From positions 1-17,992 of the forward strand of contig JAOUCV010000010.1 of NCBI GenBank assembly GCA_029859555.1: a DNA stretch of 17,992 nt, given 5' to 3'. The position numbers and the translations under genes were made by a program. Under the pieces are notes generated by a model. It did not search any database, was not told where the DNA came from, and was given only the letters and a program-made list of their open reading frames with translations. Below, in pieces: positions 1 through 6,114 of this stretch (within the stretch, counting starts at the first letter, position 1; every line of letters starts with the position of its first letter). This DNA comes from Gammaproteobacteria bacterium (GTDB lineage: Bacteria > Pseudomonadota > Gammaproteobacteria > UBA9214).

Positions 1-996
1 CCAGGTCTTGAACCAGCCGGGAATTTCAGCATATTCAGTACCGTTGCCGTCGTTACCGTTCACGGTGGTAATCAGGTTCATCCGTGACAGTGCACCGACG
101 GCGGGTGCCGTGGTGTACAACAGCGTGATGAATAACAGTGCCCAGCCTGCTGAAATGCGTGCATCGCGTACCCTGGGTACGGTAAAGAAACGTACGATGA
201 CGTGTGGCAGGCCGGCGGTACCGACCATCAGTGCGAGTGTAATGGCGCATACATCGATCATGGACTTGTCGTTAAATGGCGAGGTGTAATCACCAAAGCC
301 AAGGTCGACCAGTGTCTTGTCGAGTTTGTCGAGCAGGAAGCCGGAGCCATCGGACAGCTGGCTGCCGAGTGCCAGCTGTGGCAGCGGGTTGTCGGTGGCT
401 TGCAGGGCAATAAACACCGCCGGGACGGTATAGGCAAAAATCAGTACGCAATACTGTGCGACCTGCGTGTAGGTGATGCCCTTCATACCGCCGAGTACCG
501 CGTAGATGAATACCACGCCCATGCCGATAAACAGGCCGCTCTCGACAGGCACCTCAAGGAAACGTGAAAACACGATGCCGACACCGCGCATTTGCCCGGC
601 CACGTAGGTAAAGGAGATAAAGATCAGGCAGATGACGGCAACCACCCGTGCGAGTTGCGAGTAGTAACGGTCACCGATAAATTCAGGCACGGTGAATTTG
701 CCAAACTTGCGCAGGTAGGGGGCCAGTAGCATGGCCAGCAGCACGTAACCGCCGGTCCATCCCATCAGATACATGCCGCCCTCGTAGCCAAGGAAACCAA
801 TCAGTCCTGCCATGGAGATAAAGGAAGCCGCCGACATCCAGTCAGCTGCCGTGGCCATGCCGTTGGCGATCGGGTTGACATGCTTGCCGGCAACATAGAA
901 GTCACCGGTTGTAGTTGCGCGAGATCCGAGAGCAATACCAATATAAAGAACGAAGCTCAGACCGATGGTGATATAGGTAAGTGTTTGCAGGTCCAT
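1..996 (-). CDS. Sodium:solute symporter large subunit, VC_2705 type (partial)
   Basis: This is a sodium-coupled membrane transporter of the SSS family (the ActP/acetate permease group), taking up a small organic solute with Na+. The 332 codons visible start MDLQTLTYITIGL and read through without a stop to the window edge, so the C-terminus is missing. The first hydrophobic helix is followed by GDFYVAGKHVNPIANGMA and WMSAASFISMAGLIGF, typical of the N-terminal helices of this family. Several further hydrophobic segments follow, for example GLFIGMGVVFIYAVLGGMKG. The ATG lies 13 bases after the stop of the DUF4212 gene. That pairing is the hallmark of the VC_2705 subfamily, so the two are read as one operon. 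The substrate cannot be told from sequence; acetate or another short carboxylate is a guess from the family. Confidence 0.88.
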   Translation of the reverse strand, partial: MDLQTLTYITIGLSFVLYIGIALGSRATTTGDFYVAGKHVNPIANGMATAADWMSAASFISMAGLIGFLGYEGGMYLMGWTGGYVLLAMLLAPYLRKFGKFTVPEFIGDRYYSQLARVVAVICLIFISFTYVAGQMRGVGIVFSRFLEVPVESGLFIGMGVVFIYAVLGGMKGITYTQVAQYCVLIFAYTVPAVFIALQATDNPLPQLALGSQLSDGSGFLLDKLDKTLVDLGFGDYTSPFNDKSMIDVCAITLALMVGTAGLPHVIVRFFTVPRVRDARISAGWALLFITLLYTTAPAVGALSRMNLITTVNGNDGNGTEYAEIPGWFKTW

Positions 997-1009
997 GTGC
1001 GCTACCGGC

Positions 1010-1264
1010 TCAGTCTTCGCGTACGCCGTACTTGCGGTCAAGTACGTTCATGCGGAAGGCGTAAAAGAAGATCAGGATCAGGAACGTGAAAATTGAGCCC
1101 TGCTGTGCAAACCAGAAGCCGAGTTTGTAGCCGCCGATCTGGAAGTGGTTGAAAAAATCCACCAGCAGGATGCCAAAGCCAAATGACACGATGAACCAGA
1201 CAATCAGGCAGCCGCTAACCAGCCGGATGTTTGCTTTCCAGTAGGCATCTTTTGATGTATCCAT
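1010..1264 (-). CDS. DUF4212 protein, small subunit of the sodium/solute symporter
   Basis: This is an 84-residue inner-membrane protein with two hydrophobic segments, roughly residues 15-37 and 52-68, joined by a short loop containing FNHFQIGGYKLGFW. This is the layout of the DUF4212 family, described as the small partner of VC_2705-type symporters. Its job is presumed to be assembly or stability of the transporter encoded immediately downstream; a direct role in transport is not shown. The ATG at 1264 is preceded by AAGAGGAAACAAT, a strong ribosome-binding site. Charged residues cluster at both ends (MDTSKDAYWK and DRKYGVRED), as expected for a two-helix hairpin. Confidence 0.88.
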   Translation of the reverse strand: MDTSKDAYWKANIRLVSGCLIVWFIVSFGFGILLVDFFNHFQIGGYKLGFWFAQQGSIFTFLILIFFYAFRMNVLDRKYGVRED

Positions 1265-1333
1265 ATTGTTTCCTCTTGGATCCGGGCAGCTCTGCTGCTT
1301 TCAAGGCATGGCAGGTCACTGCTTTGTATCAGG

Positions 1334-1342
1334 ATTGTAGCA
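1334..1342 (-). promoter_or_regulatory. Possible extended -10 promoter for the symporter operon
   Basis: On the minus strand the stretch reads TGCTACAAT, a TGnTATAAT-type extended -10 element with one mismatch. It would start transcription near 1327, about 60 bases upstream of the DUF4212 ATG. No convincing -35 hexamer lies 16-18 bases upstream, which extended -10 promoters tolerate. The rest of the 1265-1467 gap shows no further gene. Confidence 0.4.
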
Positions 1343-1444
1343 AGTCGGTGGGCTATAACATCATAATTTATTCGGGATTTATGCAGCCGCTGCGGCGCAC
1401 ACAGGCATCTGTGCTGATAGTCGTCATCTAATTCATAATAGAGT

Positions 1445-1473
1445 TTAAAAAAGTACGCCAGTCACTTTATAAT
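1445..1473 (+). promoter_or_regulatory. Promoter of the 4.5S RNA gene
   Basis: A perfect TATAAT hexamer occupies 1468-1473. A TTAAAA hexamer at 1445-1450, four of six to consensus, lies 17 bases upstream. Transcription would begin near 1480, just before the 5' arm of the 4.5S RNA stem at 1483. A consensus -10 fits a highly expressed stable RNA. Confidence 0.75.
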
Positions 1474-1479
1474 GGGCCG

Positions 1480-1600
1480 CTTGGTGGCTTGTGCCGGTCC
1501 CCCCGCGACGATAAGCTGTGAACCCCGTCAGGCCCGGAAGGGAGCAGCGGCAGCAGTGGATTCGGGCGCCGGGGTGTGGCTGGTGCAGGTCACCTCCACT
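1480..1600 (+). ncRNA. ffs: 4.5S signal recognition particle RNA
   Basis: This is the RNA of the bacterial signal recognition particle. It binds Ffh and brings ribosomes making membrane proteins to FtsY. The conserved domain IV hairpin is at about 1529-1552: GTCAGGCCCGGAAGGGAGCAGC contains the GGAA tetraloop and the asymmetric internal loop seen in E. coli 4.5S RNA. The 5' arm starting GGTGGCTTGTGCCGG (1483-1497) pairs, with several G-U pairs, to the 3' arm ending TGCAGGTCACC (to 1594), closing the long rod. A five-T run at 1600-1604 follows, so the rod itself may act as the terminator. The 5' end is set by the promoter and the 3' end is approximate. dnaX follows about 50 bases on, an order common in gammaproteobacteria. 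Confidence 0.93.
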
Positions 1601-1650
1601 TTTTATCCTGGGTTCAATCCAGCAGGCCATCAAACAGGGCAAGTCAATCA

Positions 1651-3249
1651 ATGAGTTATCAGGTTCTTGCGCGCAAATGGCGCCCCCGTAATTTTACCGA
1701 GCTGGTTGGCCAGGACCATGTGCAGCGTGCACTGGTGAATGCGCTCGACAATGACCGTCTGCACCATGCCTACCTGTTTACCGGCACCCGCGGTGTCGGC
1801 AAGACCACCATTGCGCGTATCTTTGCCAAGTCGCTGAACTGTGAAGAGGGTGTCAGTTCCACTCCCTGCGGGAAATGCAGTGCCTGCGAAGAAATTAACG
1901 AGGGTCGGTTTATCGACCTGATTGAGGTGGATGCCGCTTCGCGGACCAAGGTTGAGGACACCCGCGAGCTGCTCGAAAATGTGCAATATGCACCGACACG
2001 GGGCCGTTACAAGGTGTACCTGATTGACGAGGTGCACATGCTCTCGGGGCACAGCTTTAATGCCTTGCTGAAGACGCTGGAAGAACCGCCGCCGCATGTA
2101 AAATTTTTACTGGCGACCACGGATCCGCAGCGGCTGCCGGTCACGATCCTGTCGCGTTGTTTACAGTTCAATCTCAAGAGTCTTACCCTGTCGCAGATCA
2201 CCGGGCAGATCGACAACATCCTCAAGCAGGAGCAGGTTGATTCCGATGCCGGTGCCGTCCGTGAACTGGCGTTTGCTGCCAACGGCAGTATGCGCGATGC
2301 CCTTAGCCTGCTTGATCAGGCGATTGCCTTTGGTAACGGCAGCCTCGCCGAAGATGAAGTGCGCGCCATGCTGGGTACCATCGACCGGGATGTGATCTAT
2401 CGGCTGCTGGATGCATTGTCGCAGGCTGATGCTGCGCTGTTGCTGGATGAAGTCAACAAGACCGATGCCTTTGCGCCCGACTACACGGCGTTACTGGGGG
2501 ACCTGGTTTCGGTATTGCAGCGTGTGGCGATTGCCCAGACGTTACCGGATGCCATTGACGATACCTTCGGGGACCGTGACGCGGTGCTGGCACTGGCGGA
2601 CAAGTTATCGGCTGAAGATGTGCAGTTGTACTACCAGATAGGCCTGATTGGTCGCCGCGATTTGCCGCTGTCACCGGAGCCGCGTGGCGGTTTTGAAATG
2701 GTGTTGTTACGTATGCTGGCGTTTCGGCCTGTGCAGGCCGGGATGGCGGCGTCTGCACCGGCGCAATCGCAAAAAACTCAGGCGGCACCACAGCCGGCTG
2801 CAGTAAAAAAAGCGGCGCTGCAACCGGCCCCGCAGGTAGCTGCCGGCGGCGGGACTGCTGATGCCAGTACCAGTGAGTGGGCGGGAATTATCGAGTCATT
2901 GTCACTGAAAGGCATGGCAAGGGAGATGTCGCTGAACTGTGTCTTTCACGGCATACAGGACGATGTGGTTGAGCTGACACTGGACCCGGCGCATGTGCAC
3001 TTGCTGGGCAAGGCGCGTGAACAACAGCTGGAAGCTGCGCTCGCCGAGTACTACCAGCGGAAAGTGAGTGTCAGGATCAACCAGCAGGACAAGTTGCAGA
3101 GCGAGACGCCTGCCGGGCAGCGCAGCCGGCAACAAAATGAACGGCAGCAGCAGGCAGAGCAATCTATCCGGCAGGATGAAAATATAAAGGCTATACAGGA
3201 TACCTTTGGTGCTTCGGTAAACCAGGAATCAATCCGGCCGCGAGACTGA
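1651..3249 (+). CDS. dnaX: DNA polymerase III subunits tau and gamma
   Basis: This AAA+ clamp-loader subunit of the replicase is 532 residues from the ATG at 1651. An in-frame start at 1576 was rejected because it lies inside the 4.5S RNA and MSYQVLARKWRPR is the standard N-terminus. Walker A GTRGVGKT is at 45-52. The zinc cysteines are C64, C73, C76 and C79. Walker B with IDEVH is near 125-129, and the SRC motif is in LSRCLQF. A Pro/Ala/Gln-rich linker (about 370-405) leads to a tau-type C-terminal domain (WAGIIESLSLKGMAR onward), the part that binds the polymerase alpha subunit. It is about 110 residues shorter than E. coli tau (643), mostly in the linker. A seven-A run in the linker may direct a shorter gamma form (see its own entry). 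The ribosome-binding site is weak. Confidence 0.97.
   Translation: MSYQVLARKWRPRNFTELVGQDHVQRALVNALDNDRLHHAYLFTGTRGVGKTTIARIFAKSLNCEEGVSSTPCGKCSACEEINEGRFIDLIEVDAASRTKVEDTRELLENVQYAPTRGRYKVYLIDEVHMLSGHSFNALLKTLEEPPPHVKFLLATTDPQRLPVTILSRCLQFNLKSLTLSQITGQIDNILKQEQVDSDAGAVRELAFAANGSMRDALSLLDQAIAFGNGSLAEDEVRAMLGTIDRDVIYRLLDALSQADAALLLDEVNKTDAFAPDYTALLGDLVSVLQRVAIAQTLPDAIDDTFGDRDAVLALADKLSAEDVQLYYQIGLIGRRDLPLSPEPRGGFEMVLLRMLAFRPVQAGMAASAPAQSQKTQAAPQPAAVKKAALQPAPQVAAGGGTADASTSEWAGIIESLSLKGMAREMSLNCVFHGIQDDVVELTLDPAHVHLLGKAREQQLEAALAEYYQRKVSVRINQQDKLQSETPAGQRSRQQNERQQQAEQSIRQDENIKAIQDTFGASVNQESIRPRD
2805..2811 (+). promoter_or_regulatory. Candidate -1 frameshift slippery site in dnaX
   Basis: Seven A residues lie in the zero frame as GTA-AAA-AAA-GCG, giving the heptamer A-AAA-AAA that suits -1 slippage. 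E. coli dnaX uses A-AAA-AAG at the equivalent linker position. After a -1 shift the ribosome would read 16 more codons and stop at TGA 2859-2861. The product would be a gamma-like protein of about 403 residues (E. coli gamma has 431). CCGGC at 2824-2828 can pair with GCCGG at 2842-2846, and CTGC at 2818-2821 with GCAG at 2832-2835, giving possible downstream stem-loops. No clear upstream Shine-Dalgarno stimulator is visible. Transcript slippage on the A run is an alternative. Confidence 0.55.
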
Positions 3250-3269
3250 ATAGCCACGCCAGGAATTAT

Positions 3270-3286
3270 TTTCCCTGACAGGGAAA
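3270..3286. repeat. Perfect 17-base palindrome between dnaX and ybaB
   Basis: TTTCCCTG and CAGGGAAA flank a single A, giving perfect 8-base arms. As RNA it could fold into a 6-base-pair stem with a 5-base loop, but no T run follows, so it is not a standard terminator. It lies 20 bases past the dnaX stop and 36 bases before ybaB, a place suited to an operator or an mRNA-processing hairpin. Its function is unknown. Confidence 0.5.
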
Positions 3287-3322
3287 TTCAACAGAACAGT
3301 AATACAGACAGAGGTAGCGACT

Positions 3323-3646
3323 ATGAAAGGCGGACTCGGTAATTTGATGAAGCAGGCCAAGGAAATGCAGGAGAACATGGAGAAGGCCCAGGCAGAGCTG
3401 GCCAACCTGGAAGTAACCGGAGAATCCGGTGGCGGCATGGTGAAGGTGACCATGACAGGGAAGCACGAAGTGCGACGGGTTTCGATTGATGACAGCCTGC
3501 TGGCAGATGACAAGGACATGCTGGAGGATCTGGTTGCCGCGGCGATCAATGATGCCTCCCACAAGGTGGAGTCGACCACCCAGGAGCGCATGTCCGGACT
3601 GACCAGCGGAATGAATCTGCCTGCAGGCATGAAACTGCCGTTCTAG
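3323..3646 (+). CDS. ybaB: YbaB/EbfC nucleoid-associated protein
   Basis: This is a small dimeric DNA-binding protein of the YbaB/EbfC family, 107 residues (E. coli 109), thought to help organise the nucleoid. It starts [20 protein letters not shown], an N-terminal helix rich in Lys, Gln and Glu. It continues with the family core [24 protein letters not shown] and ends LPAGMKLPF, all typical. The ATG is preceded by GAGGTAGCGACT. It sits between dnaX and recR with only 3 bases before recR, the conserved dnaX-ybaB-recR arrangement. That arrangement suggests co-expression and a link to replication and repair, though its exact job is not settled. Confidence 0.95.
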   Translation: MKGGLGNLMKQAKEMQENMEKAQAELANLEVTGESGGGMVKVTMTGKHEVRRVSIDDSLLADDKDMLEDLVAAAINDASHKVESTTQERMSGLTSGMNLPAGMKLPF

Positions 3647-3649
3647 CCG

Positions 3650-4246
3650 ATGGCTACTTCCCGCCTGATCGGGCGTCTGATTGAAAGCCTGCGTTGTCTT
3701 CCCGGTGTCGGGCCAAAGTCCGCACAACGGATGGCCTTTCATTTGCTCGAGCATAATCGCGATGGCGGGCGTCAGCTTGCCGAAGTGCTTGGCCTGGCAA
3801 TGGACAAGGTGGGTAATTGCAGTGAATGCAGGACGCTGAGCGAGGAGACAATCTGCTCGCTGTGCCGCAATGACCGCCGTGATCGCAGCCTGTTATGCGT
3901 GGTAGAGACACCGGCCGATGTGCAGGCACTGGAGCAGTCCACCGGTTTCCAGGGTTTGTATTTCGTCCTGATGGGACACCTTTCGCCGCTGGACGGTATT
4001 GGTCCGGAGGCGCTTGGGCTCGACTTGCTGGAATCGCGGCTCGCATCCGGGCAGCTGAAGGAGTTGATCCTGGCAACCAATCCAACGGTTGAGGGGGAGG
4101 CCACCGCACACTTTGTCAGCGAAATGGCGCGTGCCCACGGTGTGCGCCCGACGCGTATTGCCCACGGTGTTCCGATGGGTGGGGAACTTGAATATATTGA
4201 TGGCGGTACCTTGTTGCATGCCTTTGCCGGCCGCCAGGAGGTCTGA
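3650..4246 (+). CDS. recR: Recombination mediator RecR
   Basis: RecR acts with RecF and RecO to load RecA on SSB-coated gaps in recombinational DNA repair. The 198 residues match the usual length (E. coli 201). The order is canonical: an N-terminal helix-hairpin-helix with [17 protein letters not shown] (about 18-34), a four-cysteine zinc motif [16 protein letters not shown] (about 57-72), then a Toprim domain beginning [15 protein letters not shown], and a C-terminal segment with [14 protein letters not shown] and the Walker-B-like ARGVPxGGELEY-type stretch (here [14 protein letters not shown]). The start ATG follows the ybaB stop by 3 bases and has only a poor ribosome-binding site, which suggests translational coupling. 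Confidence 0.97.
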   Translation: MATSRLIGRLIESLRCLPGVGPKSAQRMAFHLLEHNRDGGRQLAEVLGLAMDKVGNCSECRTLSEETICSLCRNDRRDRSLLCVVETPADVQALEQSTGFQGLYFVLMGHLSPLDGIGPEALGLDLLESRLASGQLKELILATNPTVEGEATAHFVSEMARAHGVRPTRIAHGVPMGGELEYIDGGTLLHAFAGRQEV

Positions 4247-4248
4247 TC

Positions 4249-4593
4249 ATGACTGATTGTTTATTTTGCAAAATGGTTGCCGGGGAGATCAAGCCGGATA
4301 TCGTATTCGAGAATGATGAGGTGCTGGCTTTTCGCGATGTCCATCCGCAGGCCCCGATGCATGTGCTGGTGATTCCGAAAACACATATTTCAACAGTGAA
4401 TGATCTGACGCCGGAACATGCCAGCCTGGTCGGCAGCCTGTATCTTGCGGCACAGAAAATTGCAACGGATGAAGGTGTCGCTGAACCGGGTTACCGTTTG
4501 GTGATGAATTGTAATTCGGAAGCGGGACAGTCTGTCTACCACATCCACCTGCACGTGCTGGGTGGGCGCCCGATGGCCTGGCCGCCGGGCTGA
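4249..4593 (+). CDS. hinT: HIT-family purine nucleoside phosphoramidase
   Basis: This is a histidine triad hydrolase of the HinT class, which cleaves AMP-lysine or AMP-amine type phosphoramidates in the cytoplasm. At 114 residues it is close to E. coli HinT (119). The N-terminal DCLFCKMVAGEIK carries the CxxC-like pair common in bacterial HinT proteins. IVFENDEVLAFRDVHPQAP contributes to the nucleotide pocket. The triad is HIHLH at H98, H100 and H102, followed by VLGGRPMAWPPG, a standard C-terminus. CAGGAGG ends recR and provides its ribosome-binding site; the ATG is 2 bases after the recR stop. It therefore looks like the last gene of the dnaX-ybaB-recR unit, with the REP cluster downstream. 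Confidence 0.93.
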   Translation: MTDCLFCKMVAGEIKPDIVFENDEVLAFRDVHPQAPMHVLVIPKTHISTVNDLTPEHASLVGSLYLAAQKIATDEGVAEPGYRLVMNCNSEAGQSVYHIHLHVLGGRPMAWPPG

Positions 4594-4603
4594 TTCCGGC
4601 GTT

Positions 4604-4630
4604 GATCGCGGACACGGTCCGCTCCTGCAG
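4604..4630 (+). repeat. REP-like palindrome, unit 1
   Basis: GATCGCGGACACGGTCCGCT begins this unit. GCGGAC (4608-4613) pairs with GTCCGC (4617-4622) around a 3-base loop, and TCCTGCAG follows. The form (GCGGnC, short loop, GnCCGC, then TCCTnCA) resembles the abundant REP elements of Pseudomonas and related bacteria. The first 20 bases recur exactly, inverted, at 4731-4750. Confidence 0.7.
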
Positions 4631-4665
4631 GTGAGTCTATTATTGTAGCAGGGCACTTCATGCGC

Positions 4666-4692
4666 GATTCGCGGCTGCAAGCCGCTCCTGCC
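4666..4692 (+). repeat. REP-like palindrome, unit 2 (variant)
   Basis: GCGGCT (4671-4676) pairs with AGCCGC (4680-4685) around GCA, followed by TCCTGC. This is the same stem, loop and tail layout and the same orientation as unit 1, with different stem bases. TATTTTTT follows from 4695, so in the plus direction it could help terminate the recR-hinT transcript. Confidence 0.6.
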
Positions 4693-4721
4693 GTTATTTT
4701 TTGCTGCGTGGTGTCTTGTTT

Positions 4722-4750
4722 TTTTGTAGAAGCGGACCGTGTCCGCGATC
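4722..4750 (-). repeat. REP-like palindrome, unit 3 (inverted)
   Basis: This is the inverse of unit 1: the 20 bases at 4731-4750 are its exact reverse complement, and the neighbouring TTGTAGA resembles the TCCTGCA tail. The three units in 167 bases between converging hinT and rsgA form a small BIME-like mosaic. A seven-T run at 4720-4726 precedes it on the plus strand. Confidence 0.65.
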
Positions 4751-4760
4751 GCCTCTACAG

Positions 4761-5669
4761 CTAATATTTCTCCGGCTGCAGCAACCTTCGATAACTCTCC
4801 ATGCGACGATCCAGCAGCTTCCCGTCAGCAACAGCCGCATTGATGGCGCAACCCGGTTCTGACAAATGCCGGCAATCATTGAAACGGCACTGACCCAGGT
4901 AAGCCTGAAATTCCCGGAAACCATCGGCGAGACCGTTGCGATCAACCTCGCCGAGGTGAAAGTCACGCACGCCCGGTGAGTCAATCAGGTTGCCGCCGCG
5001 GGGCAGGCGGTACAGTGTTGTCGAGGTAGTGGTGTGCTTGCCAAGTCCGGAAGCGGCCGAGAGTCTGCCAACCGCAATATCGCGTGCCGGCAGCAAGCGC
5101 TTGATCAGGGATGACTTGCCAACACCTGACTGGCCAACCAGGATGCTGGTTTTGTCTGTCAGGCGCTCGGTAAATTCTGTTATGCCGGTGTTTTCAAGCG
5201 CGCTGGTCAGCAGGGCGCTATAGCCGATGGCACGGTATTCTGCTATCAGGCGGTCAATGCGTTCCCGGTCTTCCGGCCGGATCAGGTCGGACTTGTTGAT
5301 GACCACCAGTGGCGTGGTGTTGGCGAGTTCCGCCGCTACGATATATTTGTCGATCAGGTAATAGTCCAGTGCCGGCTCCAGCGCCGCTTCAATAATGACC
5401 TGGTCTATGTTGGTCGCCAGCGGGCGATGTCCCTTGTTACCGTCGGCGCGTAGCAATGTGGTGCGCCGTGGCAGCAGGGTTTCGATGACACCTGTTTGCT
5501 CGCCGGTCGCTTGCCATTCCACTTCATCACCGCAGACGATCTGTGGCAGGCCTCGACGGGCGACGCAACGATGCAGGTCACCGTCGCTGGCTTCCACCAG
5601 CTGGTTCTTGCCGTAGTTGACCACGACAAGGCCATGCAGCGGCCTGTTTTCAGATGCTTCAGACTTCAA
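4761..5669 (-). CDS. rsgA: Ribosome small subunit-dependent GTPase A
   Basis: RsgA is a circularly permuted GTPase that checks late maturation of the 30S ribosomal subunit. Its GTPase motifs appear in permuted order: G4 NKSD, then G1 GQSGVGKSSLI, then switch region TTSTTLYRL, then G3 DSPG. An OB-fold precedes them, and a C-terminal zinc knuckle follows (CRFNDCRHLSEPGCAI, the C-C-H-C set). At 302 residues it is shorter than E. coli RsgA (350) because the basic N-terminal extension is missing. The start is TTG at 5669, seven bases after GGAG. No ATG, GTG or TTG lies upstream in frame before a stop. It is 149 bases downstream of the cytochrome gene and may have its own promoter. Confidence 0.95.
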   Translation of the reverse strand: MKSEASENRPLHGLVVVNYGKNQLVEASDGDLHRCVARRGLPQIVCGDEVEWQATGEQTGVIETLLPRRTTLLRADGNKGHRPLATNIDQVIIEAALEPALDYYLIDKYIVAAELANTTPLVVINKSDLIRPEDRERIDRLIAEYRAIGYSALLTSALENTGITEFTERLTDKTSILVGQSGVGKSSLIKRLLPARDIAVGRLSAASGLGKHTTTSTTLYRLPRGGNLIDSPGVRDFHLGEVDRNGLADGFREFQAYLGQCRFNDCRHLSEPGCAINAAVADGKLLDRRMESYRRLLQPEKY

Positions 5670-5752
5670 TGAGAAGCTCCGTCCCGCGTGGCGCCGGGTG
5701 ACAGTCAGGGGACCTTGCAGACATGCAGCGGCGCTTTAACTGATGGCAGGCA

Positions 5753-5776
5753 GCAGCGCATCAATTTTTGCGCTGC
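5753..5776. repeat. Hairpin between the cytochrome c gene and rsgA
   Basis: GCAGCGCA (5753-5760) and TGCGCTGC (5769-5776) form a perfect 8-base-pair stem with an 8-base loop. It lies 42 bases past the cytochrome stop on the minus strand and has no T run after it. It may be an mRNA-end or attenuation structure. The rest of the 5670-5818 gap shows no gene. Confidence 0.45.
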
Positions 5777-5818
5777 CGATGAAGCCGTTTCCGGACAGGC
5801 CGGGTGCAGACATGGTGG

Positions 5819-6100
5819 TTACTGAAATTTGTAAAAGCTGGTGTTCAGATACTCGATAACGGCATCAACATCTTCCGGAAACCACTGCAGGTTAAGATTG
5901 GTTTCGCAGCGCTGGACCTGTGCACGCAGGGCATCACTGGAGGTGACCCGGCGATCTTCACGGCTATAGACGCCATCGTCATGGCAGCCCATGCAGTTTT
6001 CCTGTTGCAGCGACTTGCCATTGTTAATATCAATCGCAACAGCTGCCTGGGTTGCAGCAAACATGGTAATTGTGACGAATGCAGTTATTAATGTCTTCAT
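5819..6100 (-). CDS. Small periplasmic monohaem cytochrome c
   Basis: This is a 93-residue protein. A signal peptide (about residues 1-22, MKTLITAFVTITMFAATQAAVA) points to export. The single haem-binding CMGCH (C36, C39, proximal H40) lies in GKSLQQENCMGCHDDGVY. The mature region after H40 has no Met and no His, so the usual distal ligand is missing; one extra Cys (C65 in VQRCETN) is present. The C-terminal helix LQWFPEDVDAVIEYLN is typical of class I small cytochromes. GGAG nine bases upstream of the ATG is a good ribosome-binding site. It starts 14 bases after the M48 protease gene and is likely co-transcribed with it. Its electron partner or sensing role is unknown. Confidence 0.85.
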   Translation of the reverse strand: MKTLITAFVTITMFAATQAAVAIDINNGKSLQQENCMGCHDDGVYSREDRRVTSSDALRAQVQRCETNLNLQWFPEDVDAVIEYLNTSFYKFQ

Positions 6101-6114
6101 GGGTTTTTCTCCGT

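Noticed and set aside
1611..1620. GGTTCAATCC, resembling a tRNA T-arm
   Set aside because: No acceptor stem, anticodon arm or CCA end fits around it; it is the spacer between the 4.5S RNA and dnaX.
1576..1650. Longer N-terminus for DnaX
   Set aside because: It would start inside the 4.5S RNA gene; MSYQVLARKWRPR from 1651 is the standard DnaX start.
2771..2776. Six-A run in dnaX as an alternative slippery site
   Set aside because: Its frame is CAA-AAA-ACT, which does not give a tandem-codon X-XXY-YYZ slip; the seven-A run at 2805-2811 fits far better.
3266..3754. Minus-strand open frame of 162 codons
   Set aside because: It is opposite ybaB and the start of recR; its His- and Leu-rich composition is typical of an antisense shadow.
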